Part shown: one piece after another, positions 35,001-44,518 of the stretch
How the letters are laid out: every line of letters starts with the position of its first letter
Position numbering within the stretch: position 1 is the first letter of the stretch
Assembly (NCBI RefSeq): GCF_035046505.1
Contig: NC_089824.1
Location: 223,776,244 to 223,840,243, forward strand
Reading direction: 5' to 3'
Origin: Tiliqua scincoides
Taxonomy: Eukaryota; Chordata; Lepidosauria; Squamata; Scincidae
DNA: 64,000 bases
The notes under the pieces: generated by a model
Seen by the model: the letters and a program-made list of their open reading frames with translations, nothing else
What the model was told of the DNA's origin: nothing
Databases searched by the model: none
Program-made: the position numbers and the translations under genes

Positions 35001-38000
35001 AGCCTGCCTCTCCCCCACTCCCAGGGCAGTGCGGCCTTCCTGAGTGTCCGGCTGCTGTTATGCAGCAGGCAAAACCTGTGCTCAGGTGAGGGGGAGGGAG
35101 AGCACAAATGGACAGCCCGAAGGAGACTTGTGCCGCTTCCTTCCTCCCGTGGGGGCAGCACAGCTTCTCCTGACCGTCGCCAGCCACTTTACAGACATCC
35201 CCGCCAGCTAGTTAACTGCTGGTTCAGTCGCCTTCATGCCACCCCAAGTGCCCAGCTGGCTGCCTGACTGCTCCTTAAAGGCCACAGAGGCTCTGCCACT
35301 CAGCCACAGGCACATTTCCCCTCATTCCCTTTAAGCAGCAGAACAATTTCAGCTGAATGAAGCAGCACCTGTCTACCCCACCCCCCCACTGATGCAGCTG
35401 ATGCAGCCACATCACTGGGACACATGCAGCTTCCTGGGGGAGAATAGTTCTGGTGGTCTCCTCTGGGTAAGGGCACATATGTTCCCCTGCCCAGAAGTAA
35501 ACCTTTGAAGCTGTGATGGGTCAACTCGGACCAGCAATTTTGGACCTGGGAACATAAGAACATAAAAACACAGCCCCACTGGATCAGGCCATAGGCCCAT
35601 CTAGTCCAGCTTCCTGTATCTCACAGCGGCCCACCAAATGCCCCAGGGAGCACACCAGACAACAGGAGACCTCATCCTGGTGCCCTTCCCTGCATCTGGC
35701 ATTCTGACATAGCCCATTTCTAAAATCTGGAGGTTGCACATACACATCATGGCTTGTACCCCATAATGGATTTTTCCTCCAGAAATTTGTCCAATCCCCT
35801 TTTAAAGGCGTCTAGGCTAGACACCAGCACCACATCCTGTGGCAAGGAGTTCCACAGACCAATTGCACACTGAGTAAAGAAATATTTTCTTTCGCCTGTC
35901 TCTCAACACTCAATTTTAGTGGATTTCCCCTGGTTCTGGTATTATGTGAGAGTGTAAAGAGCATCTCTCTATCCACTCTGTCCATCCCCTGCATGATTTT
36001 GTATGACTCAGTCATGCCCCCCTTGGGCGCCTCTTTTCTAGGCTGAAGAGGCCCAAACGCCACAGCCGTTCCTCATAAGGAAGGTGCCCCAGCCCAGTCA
36101 TCATTTAGTTGCTCTCTTCTGCACCTTTTCCAAGGTGCATCGAGGCCTGCAAGGTGCATCGAGGGAAGGTGGATCGAGGCCTGGAAGGGACAATTGGTGA
36201 CACAGCTGCGACTGATACTGCCCCCTTCCTGGCCTCAACACACGCCCCTCCCCACCCCAGCCTCTGCCCAGTTTGTCCTCTGTCCTGATCCACCCGCCCA
36301 TATGCCAGCTTACTGACTCTGGGGCTTCTCCGCAGACCGGGGCCCTCACCACTTGCATGGTGCCCTGCTGTGCAGAATGGCAGGTTGCCTTTTGCACACT
36401 GCACTGCCGGAATGCAGGCTCTGGCTGCGCAGCAGGCCCATAGGATTGGGCCCAGTTATTTTACTGTCAATAACACTTTGCATGTGGAGAGGAGTTGAAT
36501 TTGTGATGTGACAGTCACTGACCAGCAGGGGTTGCAGCAAGCCATGCAGCACTCAGGCTTGCCTTGGGGGAAGCCTTTGTTGAAGGAAAAGCGTGCAGGT
36601 ATTCCAAGCCCTGAACGGCTTCCTTGGTTGAGGGCAGGCACTGGAGGATCCTGCTGCCACTGCAGAATCAGGGCTGCTTATATGCAAAGGCTCTGGAGTA
36701 CCTATGCAATGGGAGGCCTGCCTGTAACAGAGGCCCCGTCAGCCTACCCAGTGGCGTAGCTAACGATTGTGTAGCCCGGTGCAAAGCTCAAAATGGTGCC
36801 CCGGCAGTGATGTCACAACTGGAAGTGACATCACGCCTGGACTTTTAAAAAGTGAAAATTGGGGGGAAACTTGCCTCTTCCCCCAGCAGCTCTCCACCCA
36901 CTTGCTTGCCACCTCCCCCAAACCAGTGGCATAGCGAAGGCATCTATCTGCTACCTGGGGTCAAAGTAGATTTGTAGCCCCCCTCCTCCAAGACAAAATC
37001 AATTTTAATTAAGTAAATAAATAAAAAGAGTGCCCCTGATTGGTTTGAGACACCGTGCTAGGGTGAAGACAGACATTTATTCTCCTTCTGCTAAATGTAA
37101 GAGGAGCACCACTTGAAAAAGTGCCTCTTTACCCAGTTATCAGGGGTAACTGTATTATGATACATGGGAATGAGAGCTGACTCATATTAACACCTTATTG
37201 GTTCCATGCTGTAACATAATAACATGTCATTGCAGCATGTCAATAACATAATAACATGTCATTGACTCTCAGGACAATCAGTCTCATAGGTCAGTTTTGA
37301 GTTAAGCAAAACCACTTTTTGTTCCATAAGGCAATTGTGTTTTCATTTTCTGGGTAATTGGCCAAAACTTTTGATAGAATACAGATATTCTAATGGGGTA
37401 TGTTTCATTGCATTCTGCATTATATTACCTTTCCAATGATATATAACATGATGGTATTATTCATACATACCAAAATTTTCACAATTTTGGTCACTAGTAT
37501 CAAGCTCAGCTTGTTGCCCCCCCAATGCTTGATGCCCAGTGAAACTGCTACCCCCTGCACCTCCTTAGCTACGCCACTGCCCCTACCTACCTTTCAGACA
37601 TTAAAGCAACCTCACTGGCTCCATTTTTGCCCTGCCATTTCTCCAAAACAGCTCAGGGTCTGGGGCTAAACCACACTTGCTCTGTGAGCACCGAGGCCAA
37701 GTGGGGCTTTGAATCCAGCACTTCCCAGCTGCACTCCAGCACTCCCTCCACTCCCCGACGTAGGCTTTCCTTTCAGGGCTCAGTGGCTAGTCTGCCCACA
37801 CCTTGCCAGCGGGGAGCTGGGCAGCAGCCAGGCTCACAGGCCAAATTAAGAAGCACAGATACCTCTGGCAGCCCAAATACTGGAGATCCTTCTAGCCCAG
37901 CAGGACCAACTCTGACTGGCATTGTCTGCCACCCCACCCCAGGTGTCAAGCAACAGTCCCACCTTCTGCACGTGAAGTGCCTGATCTGCCACTGCCCTGT

Positions 38001-38588
38001 GCTCCAGGCCTTTGTTTCCACACATACAGAGCATCACACATGTGTGTGGCACCTTGCAAGGTGGAAGGGCAGGTCCCTGCCCCAAAGGGCTCACAGTCTA
38101 GAAACAGACACAAGGGGGCGATGGGGGAAGGGAAGGCGCAGCCAAATCTGCATGTCAAGTCAAGGGGCAGCCAAATCTCCATTCATGCGTGCTCTTCTAG
38201 CCCAGGGCTTGTGCATTGCATGCGAGTGCCCAGGAGAGAGGCACCCACCGGACTGGTCAGAGTCTGTGACAACAGGTCCTGATGTTGCACAGGACCGGCC
38301 TTCCTGAGATCACTGCTCCATATGTCTCAGAAGCAGCTGGGCCAGTCAAGACGACCCCTCCAGGCCTAGGTGACCCCCAAATTCTAGGAGTGTCTGTGAC
38401 TGGCACTTCCAAGCCTCATGTGACTTCTGCTCCACCACAGGTCACCCCCACTGAAGGCCAAAGAGACATCCAAGCTTCAGTTTCAGATCACCCCCAGCAA
38501 GAGTGGGACCAAGCAACTGCTCATCAACTTCTCCTGTGACAAATTCCAAGACATCAAGAACTTTGAGACCATTCAAGTGTCCGACTGA
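19730..38588 (+). CDS. TGM3: protein-glutamine gamma-glutamyltransferase E (TGM3), complete, 13 coding exons
   Basis: Join of 19730-19736, 24426-24593, 24816-25049, 25981-26099, 26897-27025, 27600-27777, 28530-28665, 29638-29741, 32162-32407, 33019-33312, 33761-33918, 34735-34868 and 38441-38588. This gives 2,055 nt, 684 residues, and every intron is GT-AG with matching phase. The enzyme forms Ca2+-dependent gamma-glutamyl-lysine cross-links between structural proteins in cornifying epithelium. Domains: N-terminal beta-sandwich (about 1-137), catalytic core (about 138-455), hinge loop, two beta-barrels (about 476-591, 592-684). The triad is Cys269 (GQCWVF), His327 (NFHVWNEGW) and Asp350 (QILDATPQE). 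Ca-site residues Asn221/Asn223/Asp225, Asp298/Asp300/Asp321 and Asn390/Glu440/Glu445 are kept. There is no signal peptide, as expected. Length is close to human TGM3 (693). Assignment to TGM3 rests on recalled family sequences; a few segments (N-terminus, start of exon 12) look TGM6-like. Confidence 0.88.
21790..22356. mobile_element. hAT-like element in TGM3 intron 1
   Basis: Ends CAGGGGTGCCAAACATAAGG / GTGTTTGACACCCCTG form hAT (Charlie-type) inverted repeats. The 8-bp flanks do not match (ccactagg, ctctaaag), so the copy is old or its ends are chimeric. The internal block 'aagcaccacttctgcc' occurs twice (about 21,874 and 22,033). A related, shorter copy with ccaggagtgtcaaacataagac lies at about 23,331-23,608. 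Confidence 0.65.
23331..23608. mobile_element. hAT-like fragment related to 21,790-22,356
   Basis: Shares 'tgtcaaacataag', 'cttgaaaatatg', 'ctaataagtttct' and 'cagccctc' blocks with the upstream element. The right end is degraded and runs straight into a CR1 insertion. Confidence 0.6.
23611..24145 (+). mobile_element. CR1 LINE 3' end in TGM3 intron 1
   Basis: CR1 ORF2 C-terminus ([64 protein letters not shown]), then the 3' UTR ending ...gggctgtgttcttatg. It lies about 280 bp before TGM3 exon 2. Confidence 0.9.
24426..24593 (+). CDS. TGM3: TGM3 coding exon 2
   Basis: Acceptor ...tcttgcag, donor GTAACT; residues 3-58. Encodes the first half of the N-terminal beta-sandwich with the family motif KELVVRRG. 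Confidence 0.9.
24816..25049 (+). CDS. TGM3: TGM3 coding exon 3
   Basis: Residues 59-136, second half of the beta-sandwich. It contains IGRYQLSL and ends in [10 protein letters not shown], the conserved junction to the catalytic core. Phase 1 at both ends. Confidence 0.92.
25590..25687 (+). mobile_element. CR1 3' UTR tail in TGM3 intron 3
   Basis: Only the last ~100 bp of CR1: tgtgagatacaggaagctgg, gatccagcggggctcttctt, ending in three ttcttatg/gttctta tail units. Confidence 0.85.
25981..26099 (+). CDS. TGM3: TGM3 coding exon 4
   Basis: Residues 137-176, start of the catalytic core: [16 protein letters not shown], then [15 protein letters not shown]. Donor GTAACT, phase 0. Confidence 0.93.
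26588..26662. mobile_element. degraded ACTCAGAAGTAAGTCC palindromic repeat in TGM3 intron 4
   Basis: The half-sites gtgcacatttactcagaagt and gaaaatgcacat match the short palindromic family seen at 18,461-18,549. Degraded. Confidence 0.5.
26897..27025 (+). CDS. TGM3: TGM3 coding exon 5
   Basis: Residues 177-219: [16 protein letters not shown], then [13 protein letters not shown]. The [14 protein letters not shown] stretch is TGM3-specific compared with TGM6 in mammals. Phase 0 at both ends. Confidence 0.93.
27600..27777 (+). CDS. TGM3: TGM3 coding exon 6 (active-site cysteine)
   Basis: Residues 220-278. Holds Ca-site 1 (VNSNDDSG: Asn221, Asn223, Asp225), the oxyanion-region Trp233 in GNWSG, and the nucleophile Cys269 in [10 protein letters not shown]. 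Confidence 0.95.
28530..28665 (+). CDS. TGM3: TGM3 coding exon 7 (Ca-site 3)
   Basis: Residues 279-323: [19 protein letters not shown], then DRTLTVD. Ca-site 3 acids Asp298, Asp300 and Asp321 are present, but the positions equal to human Asn305 and Ser307 are Thr302 and Thr304. Phase 2 donor GTGAGT. Confidence 0.93.
29228..29334 (+). mobile_element. CR1 3' UTR tail in TGM3 intron 7
   Basis: Diverged CR1 tail: ggtgggctgctgggagatgc, then cagcagggctcttctgatgt. More diverged from the CR1 tails elsewhere in the window, so probably older. Confidence 0.75.
29638..29741 (+). CDS. TGM3: TGM3 coding exon 8 (active-site His and Asp)
   Basis: Residues 324-358. [17 protein letters not shown] carries His327, and [11 protein letters not shown] carries Asp350, completing the triad. 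Confidence 0.95.
30345..31226 (+). mobile_element. CR1 LINE pieces in TGM3 intron 8
   Basis: Two collinear blocks. 30,345-30,510 carries the post-RT segment (KLADDTKLF-like, broken). 30,590-31,226 carries the degraded C-terminus and the 3' UTR with the gttcttatg tail. An internal partial duplication of the 'ggggacat.attgagat.taca' region is visible (30,635 and 30,717). About 100 bp around 31,050 is a foreign AT-rich insertion. Confidence 0.75.
31741..31920. mobile_element. palindromic MITE in TGM3 intron 8
   Basis: 180 bp with ends GGGCGCAGTCCTAACCC / GGGTTAGGATTTGGGCCC. It is preceded by TAA (31738-31740); the 3' flank is aag. Interior matches the family (gcaatgcagctcc, aacaaacattccctta). 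Orientation cannot be assigned. Confidence 0.8.
31992..32070. repeat. compound (CA)n(GA)n microsatellite before TGM3 exon 9
   Basis: About 28 bases of CA repeats joined to about 48 bases of AG repeats. It ends 91 bp upstream of the exon 9 acceptor, between the likely branch-point zone and the MITE. It is a length-variable purine/pyrimidine tract on the transcribed intron. Confidence 0.95.
32162..32407 (+). CDS. TGM3: TGM3 coding exon 9
   Basis: Residues 359-440: [30 protein letters not shown], then the TKALGS...YKYPEG end of the core. Ca-site 2 residues Asn390 and Glu440 are here. A CA/GA microsatellite ends 91 bp upstream of the acceptor. Confidence 0.95.
33019..33312 (+). CDS. TGM3: TGM3 coding exon 10 (hinge loop and barrel 1)
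   Basis: Residues 441-538. Starts [12 protein letters not shown] with Ca-site residue Glu445. The interdomain loop, [19 protein letters not shown], is the region cut when mammalian TGM3 is activated. Then barrel 1, ending [17 protein letters not shown]. Confidence 0.92.
33761..33918 (+). CDS. TGM3: TGM3 coding exon 11
   Basis: Residues 539-591, end of beta-barrel 1: [14 protein letters not shown], then [11 protein letters not shown] and VVETDITL. Phase 0 donor GTCAGC. Confidence 0.9.
34735..34868 (+). CDS. TGM3: TGM3 coding exon 12
   Basis: Residues 592-635, start of barrel 2: [20 protein letters not shown], then [17 protein letters not shown]. Donor GTAAGT, phase 2. The following intron (34,869-38,440) is the second longest of the gene. 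Confidence 0.9.
35550..36132 (-). mobile_element. CR1 LINE 3' end in TGM3 intron 12
   Basis: On the - strand: KVQKRATK, the [21 protein letters not shown] segment, [20 protein letters not shown], then the 3' UTR and cataagaacataa tail at the left. It is inserted antisense to TGM3. Confidence 0.88.
36749..37579. mobile_element. hAT-like element, CAGTGGCGTAGCTA ends, in TGM3 intron 12
   Basis: 831 bp with perfect 14-bp inverted ends CAGTGGCGTAGCTA / TAGCTACGCCACTG. Flanks agcctacc and cccctacc match at 6 of 8. It is the longer relative of 5,341-5,618. A second degraded start (ccagtggcatagcgaaggc at 36,925) suggests a nested copy of the same family. No transposase ORF is visible. Confidence 0.8.
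38441..38588 (+). CDS. TGM3: TGM3 coding exon 13 and stop
   Basis: Residues 636-684 plus TGA at 38586-38588. Encodes the end of barrel 2 with [20 protein letters not shown], closely matching mammalian TGM3. Acceptor ...ccaccacag, phase 2. Confidence 0.9.
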
Positions 38589-38707
38589 GCACGAAGCCCC
38601 GAGTGGCCAAGAAGTGATGGGGGGGGGGGATCAGGGCCTTCCTTGGCTCCTGGAGCCAAATCTTTCGTGTGCAGCATGTCAGCAGTTATGCTTGCGTGGC
38701 GGTCTTT

Positions 38708-38713
38708 AATACA
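38708..38713 (+). terminator. TGM3: variant polyadenylation signal of TGM3
   Basis: AATACA, 120 bp after the stop, followed by a GT-rich segment (gttgtgtggcctgctgttct) that fits a downstream element. There is no AATAAA between the stop and here. A canonical AATAAA occurs at 39164-39169 and could serve a longer 3' UTR. Confidence 0.5.
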
Positions 38714-39381
38714 CTTTTTCTTCTTGTACCCCAGTTGTGTGGCCTGCTGTTCTTTTGTTGGTTGTAATCATCTGACAAATCCCCGCAGCCACATGCATTA
38801 AGGACCGGAAGAAGCCCAGCCTTGCTGGCCCAGACAAAGGGGGACTCATGCAGGCCAGCATCACTGCCTCTGACAGGAGCCGAGCAGGTGCCCTTCCACA
38901 GAGCTGACCCCTCAGCATCTGGTCTGTGTCCCATTGACATGTGCCTGTTCCAGGTTCCATATCAGAAGAACCCTGCCGAATCAGGCCAAAGGGGGTCACT
39001 CTCGTCCAAAATCCTGCTTCCCCACAATGGCCCACCAGCTGCCTCTGGGAAGTCCACCTGCAGGAGAGAACAGCATCCTCCTCTCCCACCTGCCACTCAG
39101 ATTCAGAGGCAGACTGTGGCTGAACTCAGAGGTAGCGCATGGGCTGCATGGCTGGCAGCCAGTAATAAACCTCTGGTCCTTCCTGGATTTGTCCAGTCAC
39201 TCTTTAAGCCATCCAAGCGAGCGGCCATTGCTGCATCCTGTGCCAACAAACTCCACATGCTAATGATGCTCTTTTGATCTCTCCTAAGTCTCCCACCAAC
39301 CAGTTTCCTTGACTGATCTCTGGTTCCCGGGTTGTGAGGGAGAAAAACTTCCTGCTATCCACTTTCTCCAAACCATGCATA

Positions 39382-39516
39382 TGTATTGGCAACCTTCAGT
39401 CTCGAAAGACTCTGGTATCGCGCTCTGAAAGGTGGTTCTGGCACAGCGTCTAGTGTGGCTGAAAAGGCCAATCCGGGAGTGACAATCCCTTCCACACCGG
39501 GAGCAAGTGCAGTCTG
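39382..39516 (-). mobile_element. short LINE 'A' 3' end
   Basis: Only the last ~130 bp of the family, including the AGTCT-TTCG-AGACT hairpin (on the - strand). It is flanked by tgcata at 39376-39381 and 39517-39522. Confidence 0.8.
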
Positions 39517-39715
39517 TGCATAAGAGTGTGTTAATCATGTGTGCCCCCATCACTTTTTTTCCAGGCCTCAAACACTAGCCCGTTCTCCTAAGGAAGGTGC
39601 TCCAGCTCCCTGACCATGTTGGCTGCCCTCTTCTGCACATTTACCAGCTCCGACCAGAACTGTAGCCCAAATGTGGCCATGTGGCAGATTTATATAGGGA
39701 CACCACAGTCCTATA

Positions 39716-39880
39716 GCCCAATCCCAACCACTTTTCCAGTGCCAGTGCAAGTGCAGCCCTGTGGTAAGGGAACAGACGTTCCCTTTCTTTGAAGAGTCCT
39801 CAGTGACTGCCCCCCTCGCGCATGCAGCACACACCTCATTGGCAAGGCTTCATTAGCTCTGGACAGTTGGTCAGGATTGG
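39716..39880. mobile_element. degraded palindromic MITE
   Basis: Ends GCCCAATCCCAACCACTTTTCC / ...GTCAGGATTGG, with 'gtaagggaacagacgttccctttctt' inside. Diverged copy of the family at 13,730-13,908; target duplication not clear. Confidence 0.7.
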
Positions 39881-40316
39881 TCTGTTACAGCCTTACTCTC
39901 AACCCCTTTCCTGATGATCCCTCGTGGGGGATGTGCTGCCTTCACTGCTGCCACACTCGGTCTCAATGTTTTCATGGAACTCTCCACTGCAAACCCCAGC
40001 CCTTGTGCCAGGTGAGCACTGTCCCAATTGCTCAGGCCTCATGAGTGCTGATGTGAAGCTGGGATTTTTTGCCCTGAGGTGCATCACTTGCACCTGAGAG
40101 GTGGTCGGCCAGCAGCACCAGATGGCCCCTTCCCCTCAAGCCCGGCAGACCACGTGCGCAGCAGGAGACAGGTGGCGAGGCTGAGAGAGAGGCCCTCACG
40201 TGGCAGCCATGATGGCCTTTTTGGCACAGGGATTTCTTTGCATTCCTCATGGGAATCTCTGCAGAGAATGAGTCTGTTCCACTGCCCAAAACACCATGAA
40301 GAAGCGAGGGGGAGGG

Positions 40317-40790
40317 TGTAGCATTTTGGTGCTACTTGAGGAGCAGCCTGAGATGCTGCGTTGGTGTGGCAGAAAAGCCATAGCAAGAATTAGACAGCAG
40401 ACACAGGTTTCAGAGAGGTTGAAAGTGCTGGAAGCAGGAGCAAGAATGAAATCAAGGGAGAAGTGAAGTGCTGCCTCCCGGCTCCTGACCCAGCCTTTTA
40501 TTGAGTCTCAAAACACATGATATAAGATTACGTAGTTGGGAAATTTCCACAAGGATGCTACCTTTCATACTGGCTGTCTACTAGCTAGTTCTAGCTTCAT
40601 CGCAAACACATTCCTAGATAAGATTCTCCTTCCTAGCATTCTGCTGCTCACAGGCACAGAGTTCAATGACCCAACATATTTTCAAGGGCAGTTGAGTGTG
40701 CCCAACTGCGCAGGTGTGCCTGACTGTCCTTGATGCCAAATATGCTAAGACATATTAAACTTTAGTGCCTGTGCATATATATTTACTACA
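40317..40790 (-). repeat. left LTR (3' LTR of the minus-strand element)
   Basis: 474 bp, the same length as the right LTR. Read on the - strand it holds an AATAAA signal (complement of about 40,497-40,502) within ACTCAATAAAAGG, and an upstream TTATATC segment that could act as TATA. Bounded by TGTAG...CTACA. Confidence 0.9.
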
Positions 40791-40813
40791 TCTCACCCTT
40801 TTTTTCTTTCTAA
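40791..40813 (-). other. polypurine tract of the LTR element
   Basis: On the - strand the sequence just before the left LTR is almost all purine (AAAGAAAAAAAGGGTGAGA), the expected plus-strand primer position. It agrees with the orientation given by the primer-binding site. Confidence 0.7.
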
Positions 40814-43397
40814 ATTGCGCTATGGGATTACAAATTGCATGACTTGACACAACAAAGGAAAACATTAAAAACTCAATCAGTTGGTTAAAAAGGGAACATC
40901 ATTACACGTTAACTAACACAACATTTTGCTTCATTGCTTAAATTGGCTGAAATACAATTGGAGGTTTCACTTTTACATATCAAAACTTTTCAGAAAATAA
41001 TAACACATTATTGAACTGGTTTTCATGGGTATACAAAGTTGTTATGGCTTTTGCTGCTGGAAAATGTGACCGTGCCAAGGTGTTTTTGTCCATTTAGTTA
41101 TGCAGGAAAAATGTTTTTGCAAAACATACGGGTTGTACGTCTGGAAGAGTTTTTTTTGCCATCAAAACAAGCAATTGCTTTTGAACTTTTAAATGTCAAT
41201 GTTTTTTAAATCTCTCCATGATGCTAAAAGTGGGACGGGTCTTTGGTTAGGCTTCCTTTTTGTCTTTTGCTGTTATGGGAGGTAATCAAGGCTTGAGGCC
41301 TTGTTACTGGGTTGTTTGGTTTTGAGTTTTGTTTTTGTAGCTGGAAATTGGATTCTTTTCTTTTCAGGCCTTGGTTCTCCTGGCTGATTTTGTGCCGACA
41401 TCAAGCGTTTCTAAAAAATTAAACACAATAATACAGCCTGCTCTAAATTCTTGGGGTTTGGGCGTGTCCCTTTTTTGGGTCTCACAATTGTCTAAACATA
41501 TAAATTAGTTACTTAATTTTTTGGCTAAAAGGCAATACTGTGCCTTTTTGTGGGGAGTGCTTTTCTTTTCTGCATCTAATTTAACAAACAAACAAACAAT
41601 TACATTGTCACATATATTTCATTTAATAAAACAGGGAGGCTCTAGGCCTATGAAATATCTCTAAAATATATATTGATCTTAATCAAACAAACACATCATT
41701 GTCATATCCCTCATTTTAATTCTTTTAAAAAAATTGGAAGATACACTTTGTATGTATTAGTGGGGGAAAAACATAAAACTAATTTTTCTTATAATGTGGG
41801 GTGCTATCTTTGAAATACATATATTTCTCACTGGAAACAATTCTGTTTAATTTTATACATACATTATCCCTCTTATTTACATACTTTAACAGTGGTATTG
41901 TACTTTACTTCTGGCTTTCAACAGGCAACATAACTGTTGCTAAAACTGACATGCTTTTACTTTTTTTGTGAGATCTTAAACTTTGAACTTTCTGATGTAA
42001 TTAAACCACCACAATTAACTTAAAATATTACTATTTGCTAATCATTTATACATATACATTAAACTATAAAAAAAAACTAAATTGACTGGTATCTTTCTAT
42101 ACCAGATCTGGGGGATCTGATATGGTTTTCTTTAGATGGTATTCTGAAGAGGTTTGCAAACTGATGCAAACCGAAAAATTTAAACTGTCAGAGCATTTTT
42201 TTTCTTCCTGTGATTGTAAACACAAGACTTTCATGGTTGTTTACAATTTCTTATCTATGTTTGGGAACACTGTGGTTTACTACTAAACTAAACAAACTGC
42301 TGGTGAATTTCGGTTTGCTTTTAATATTCAAAAACATAACACTTAATAACATAACTTTAAATGCTATAATGACTGCTACTAATGGGTAAAATGGTTAATA
42401 ACTACAGTTTTAAAAAATATGGAATGAGAGATACTATGAAGTTTAAAATCTATCATAGTAGCTTCAACTTATGGGGAAAAAAGTTTGGGAAATTTTTTAT
42501 GGAAACTTACCAAACTTAAAATGGCTGGTGGTTGCTGTCTTAAAGGGTGTGGAATAAAAAACACTGAAAAAGATGGCTATGGTTTGCTTATACGTTTTAT
42601 AGCTCATCATTGGTTGTTGGTGCTTTTTATAAAATTTTTCTACTAATGACTATAATTAGTATGTTTTTTTCATCTTTAATTAGGAAATGGAACTGTATTC
42701 TTAAGGGTACTGGACAAAACTAAAAAATCAGTGCTGTTGCTATTGTTGCAGCTCTCTTGGACTCCTAAAATGACTGGAACCTACAGGGCTATCTTGCATT
42801 TGGTGTAGGAATTAAAATTTAGGGGTTAGCCTTAAGGGCTTCATATACTAGTGATGCCAAAAACTTTAAATACAATCTGTACCTCTAAAAGGCACAGAAT
42901 AAAGGGGAATTGATTGTTTTTTAAGGACTTGCCTGTGGCATTGTACCACAGGGCAAATCATGGTTTTTTGTTCTGATGAGGTAGTACACAAAAAAGAGGA
43001 GGCTAACACAAAGTTGGGCTGTTAGACTTACTTTAGAAAAAAAAACTTGCTAATAATTCTTTTGGTCCTTCCTTTAAGGTGGTTGATGCTTATGGAGCCA
43101 TTCTGCATTTTGTGCAGTAGTTAAAACTATGCGCTTTAGGAGCATCTGATTGCCAAAAATGTGGCATCACATTTTAAATACAACGTTTGTTTGATAGTTA
43201 AGATAATAAGTTTGTGGTTTTGCTGTGTTAAATGCTTCTTCACCTAACAGCATATAAAAAAGCTGTTTATGGTGGGGGGTTGGTTTTGCTATTTAAAATA
43301 TTAAAATAATGTCTGTCCTGGCAAAATTAGGAGCATTGATATACTACATTTGACTTTTTTGACAGGGTGGCTGCTTATTTACTATACTTTGTGAATT

Positions 43398-44518
43398 GGC
43401 CACACCTGGAATATTGTGTCTAGTTCTGGTTGCCGCATCTCAAAAAAGACATAGTGGAAATGGAAAAGGTGCAAAAGAGAGCGACTAAGATGATTACGGG
43501 GCTGGGGCACCTTCCTTATGAGGAAAGGCTACAGCGTTTGGGCCTCTTCAGTCTAAAAAAGAGACGCCTGAGGGGAGACATGATTGAGACATACAAAATT
43601 ATGCAGGGGATGGACAGAGTGGATAGGGAGATGCTCTTTGATTGTATTGGCAACCTTCAGTCTCGAAAGACTATGGTATCGCGCTCTGAAAGGTGGTTCT
43701 GGCACAGCGTCTAGTGTGGCTGAAAAGGCCAATCCGGGAGTGACAATCCCTTCCACACCAGGAGCAAGTGCAGTCTGTCCCTGGTCTGTCTCCCTGGCTA
43801 TGAGCCTTCCTTCTTTGCCTCTTAGCCTCAGACTGTTGGCAAAGTGTCTCTTCAAACTGGGAAAGGCCATGCTGCACAGCCTGCCTCCAAGCGGGCCGCT
43901 CAGAGGCCAGGGTTTCCCACTTGTTGAGGTCCATCCCTAAGGCCTTCAGATCCCTCTTGCAGATGTCCTTGTATCGCAGCTGTGGTCTACCTGTAGGGCG
44001 CTTTCCTTGCACGAGTTCTCCATAGAGGAGATCCTTTGGGATCCGGCCATCATCCATTCTCACGACATGACCAAGCCAACGCAGGCGTCTCTTTACACTC
44101 TGATGCTCTTTACACTCTCACATAATACTAGAATCAGGGGACATCCACTAAAATTGAGTGTTGGGCGGGTTAGGACAAACAAAAGAAAATATTTCTTTAC
44201 TCAGCGTGTAGTTGGTCTGTCGAACTCTTTGCCACAGGATGTGGTGCTGGCGTCTAGCCTGGACGCCTTTAAAAAGGGGATTGGACAAGTTTCTGGAGGA
44301 AAAATCCATTATAGGGTACAAGCCATGATGTGTATGCGCAACCTCCTGATTTTAAAAATGAGTTATGTCAGAATGCCAGATGCAAGGGAGGGCACTAGGA
44401 TGAGGTCTCTTGTTATCTGGTATGCTCCCTGGGGCATTTGGTGGGCCGCTGTGAGATACAGGAAGCTGGACTAGATGGGCATATGGCCTGATCCAGTGGG
44501 GCTGTTCTTATGTTCTTA
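43398..44518 (+). mobile_element. CR1 LINE 3' end inserted in the LTR element
   Basis: CR1 ORF2 C-terminus ([40 protein letters not shown], then [34 protein letters not shown]) and the 3' tail gttcttatgttctta. It is interrupted by a LINE A insertion at 43,640-44,101. Because it sits inside a young LTR element, this CR1 subfamily was active recently. Confidence 0.9.
43640..44101 (-). mobile_element. LINE 'A' insertion nested in CR1 nested in the LTR element
   Basis: Exact 10-bp target duplication, gatgctcttt, at 43630-43639 and 44102-44111, within the CR1 segment coding for REMLF. The - strand carries the LINE C-terminus: RMDDGRIPKDLLYGELVQGK, KRDLKALGMDLNKWETLASE, CTCSWCGRDCHSRIGLFSHT, and the hairpin tail. 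130 codons are open at 43,671-44,063. 5' truncated. Confidence 0.92.
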
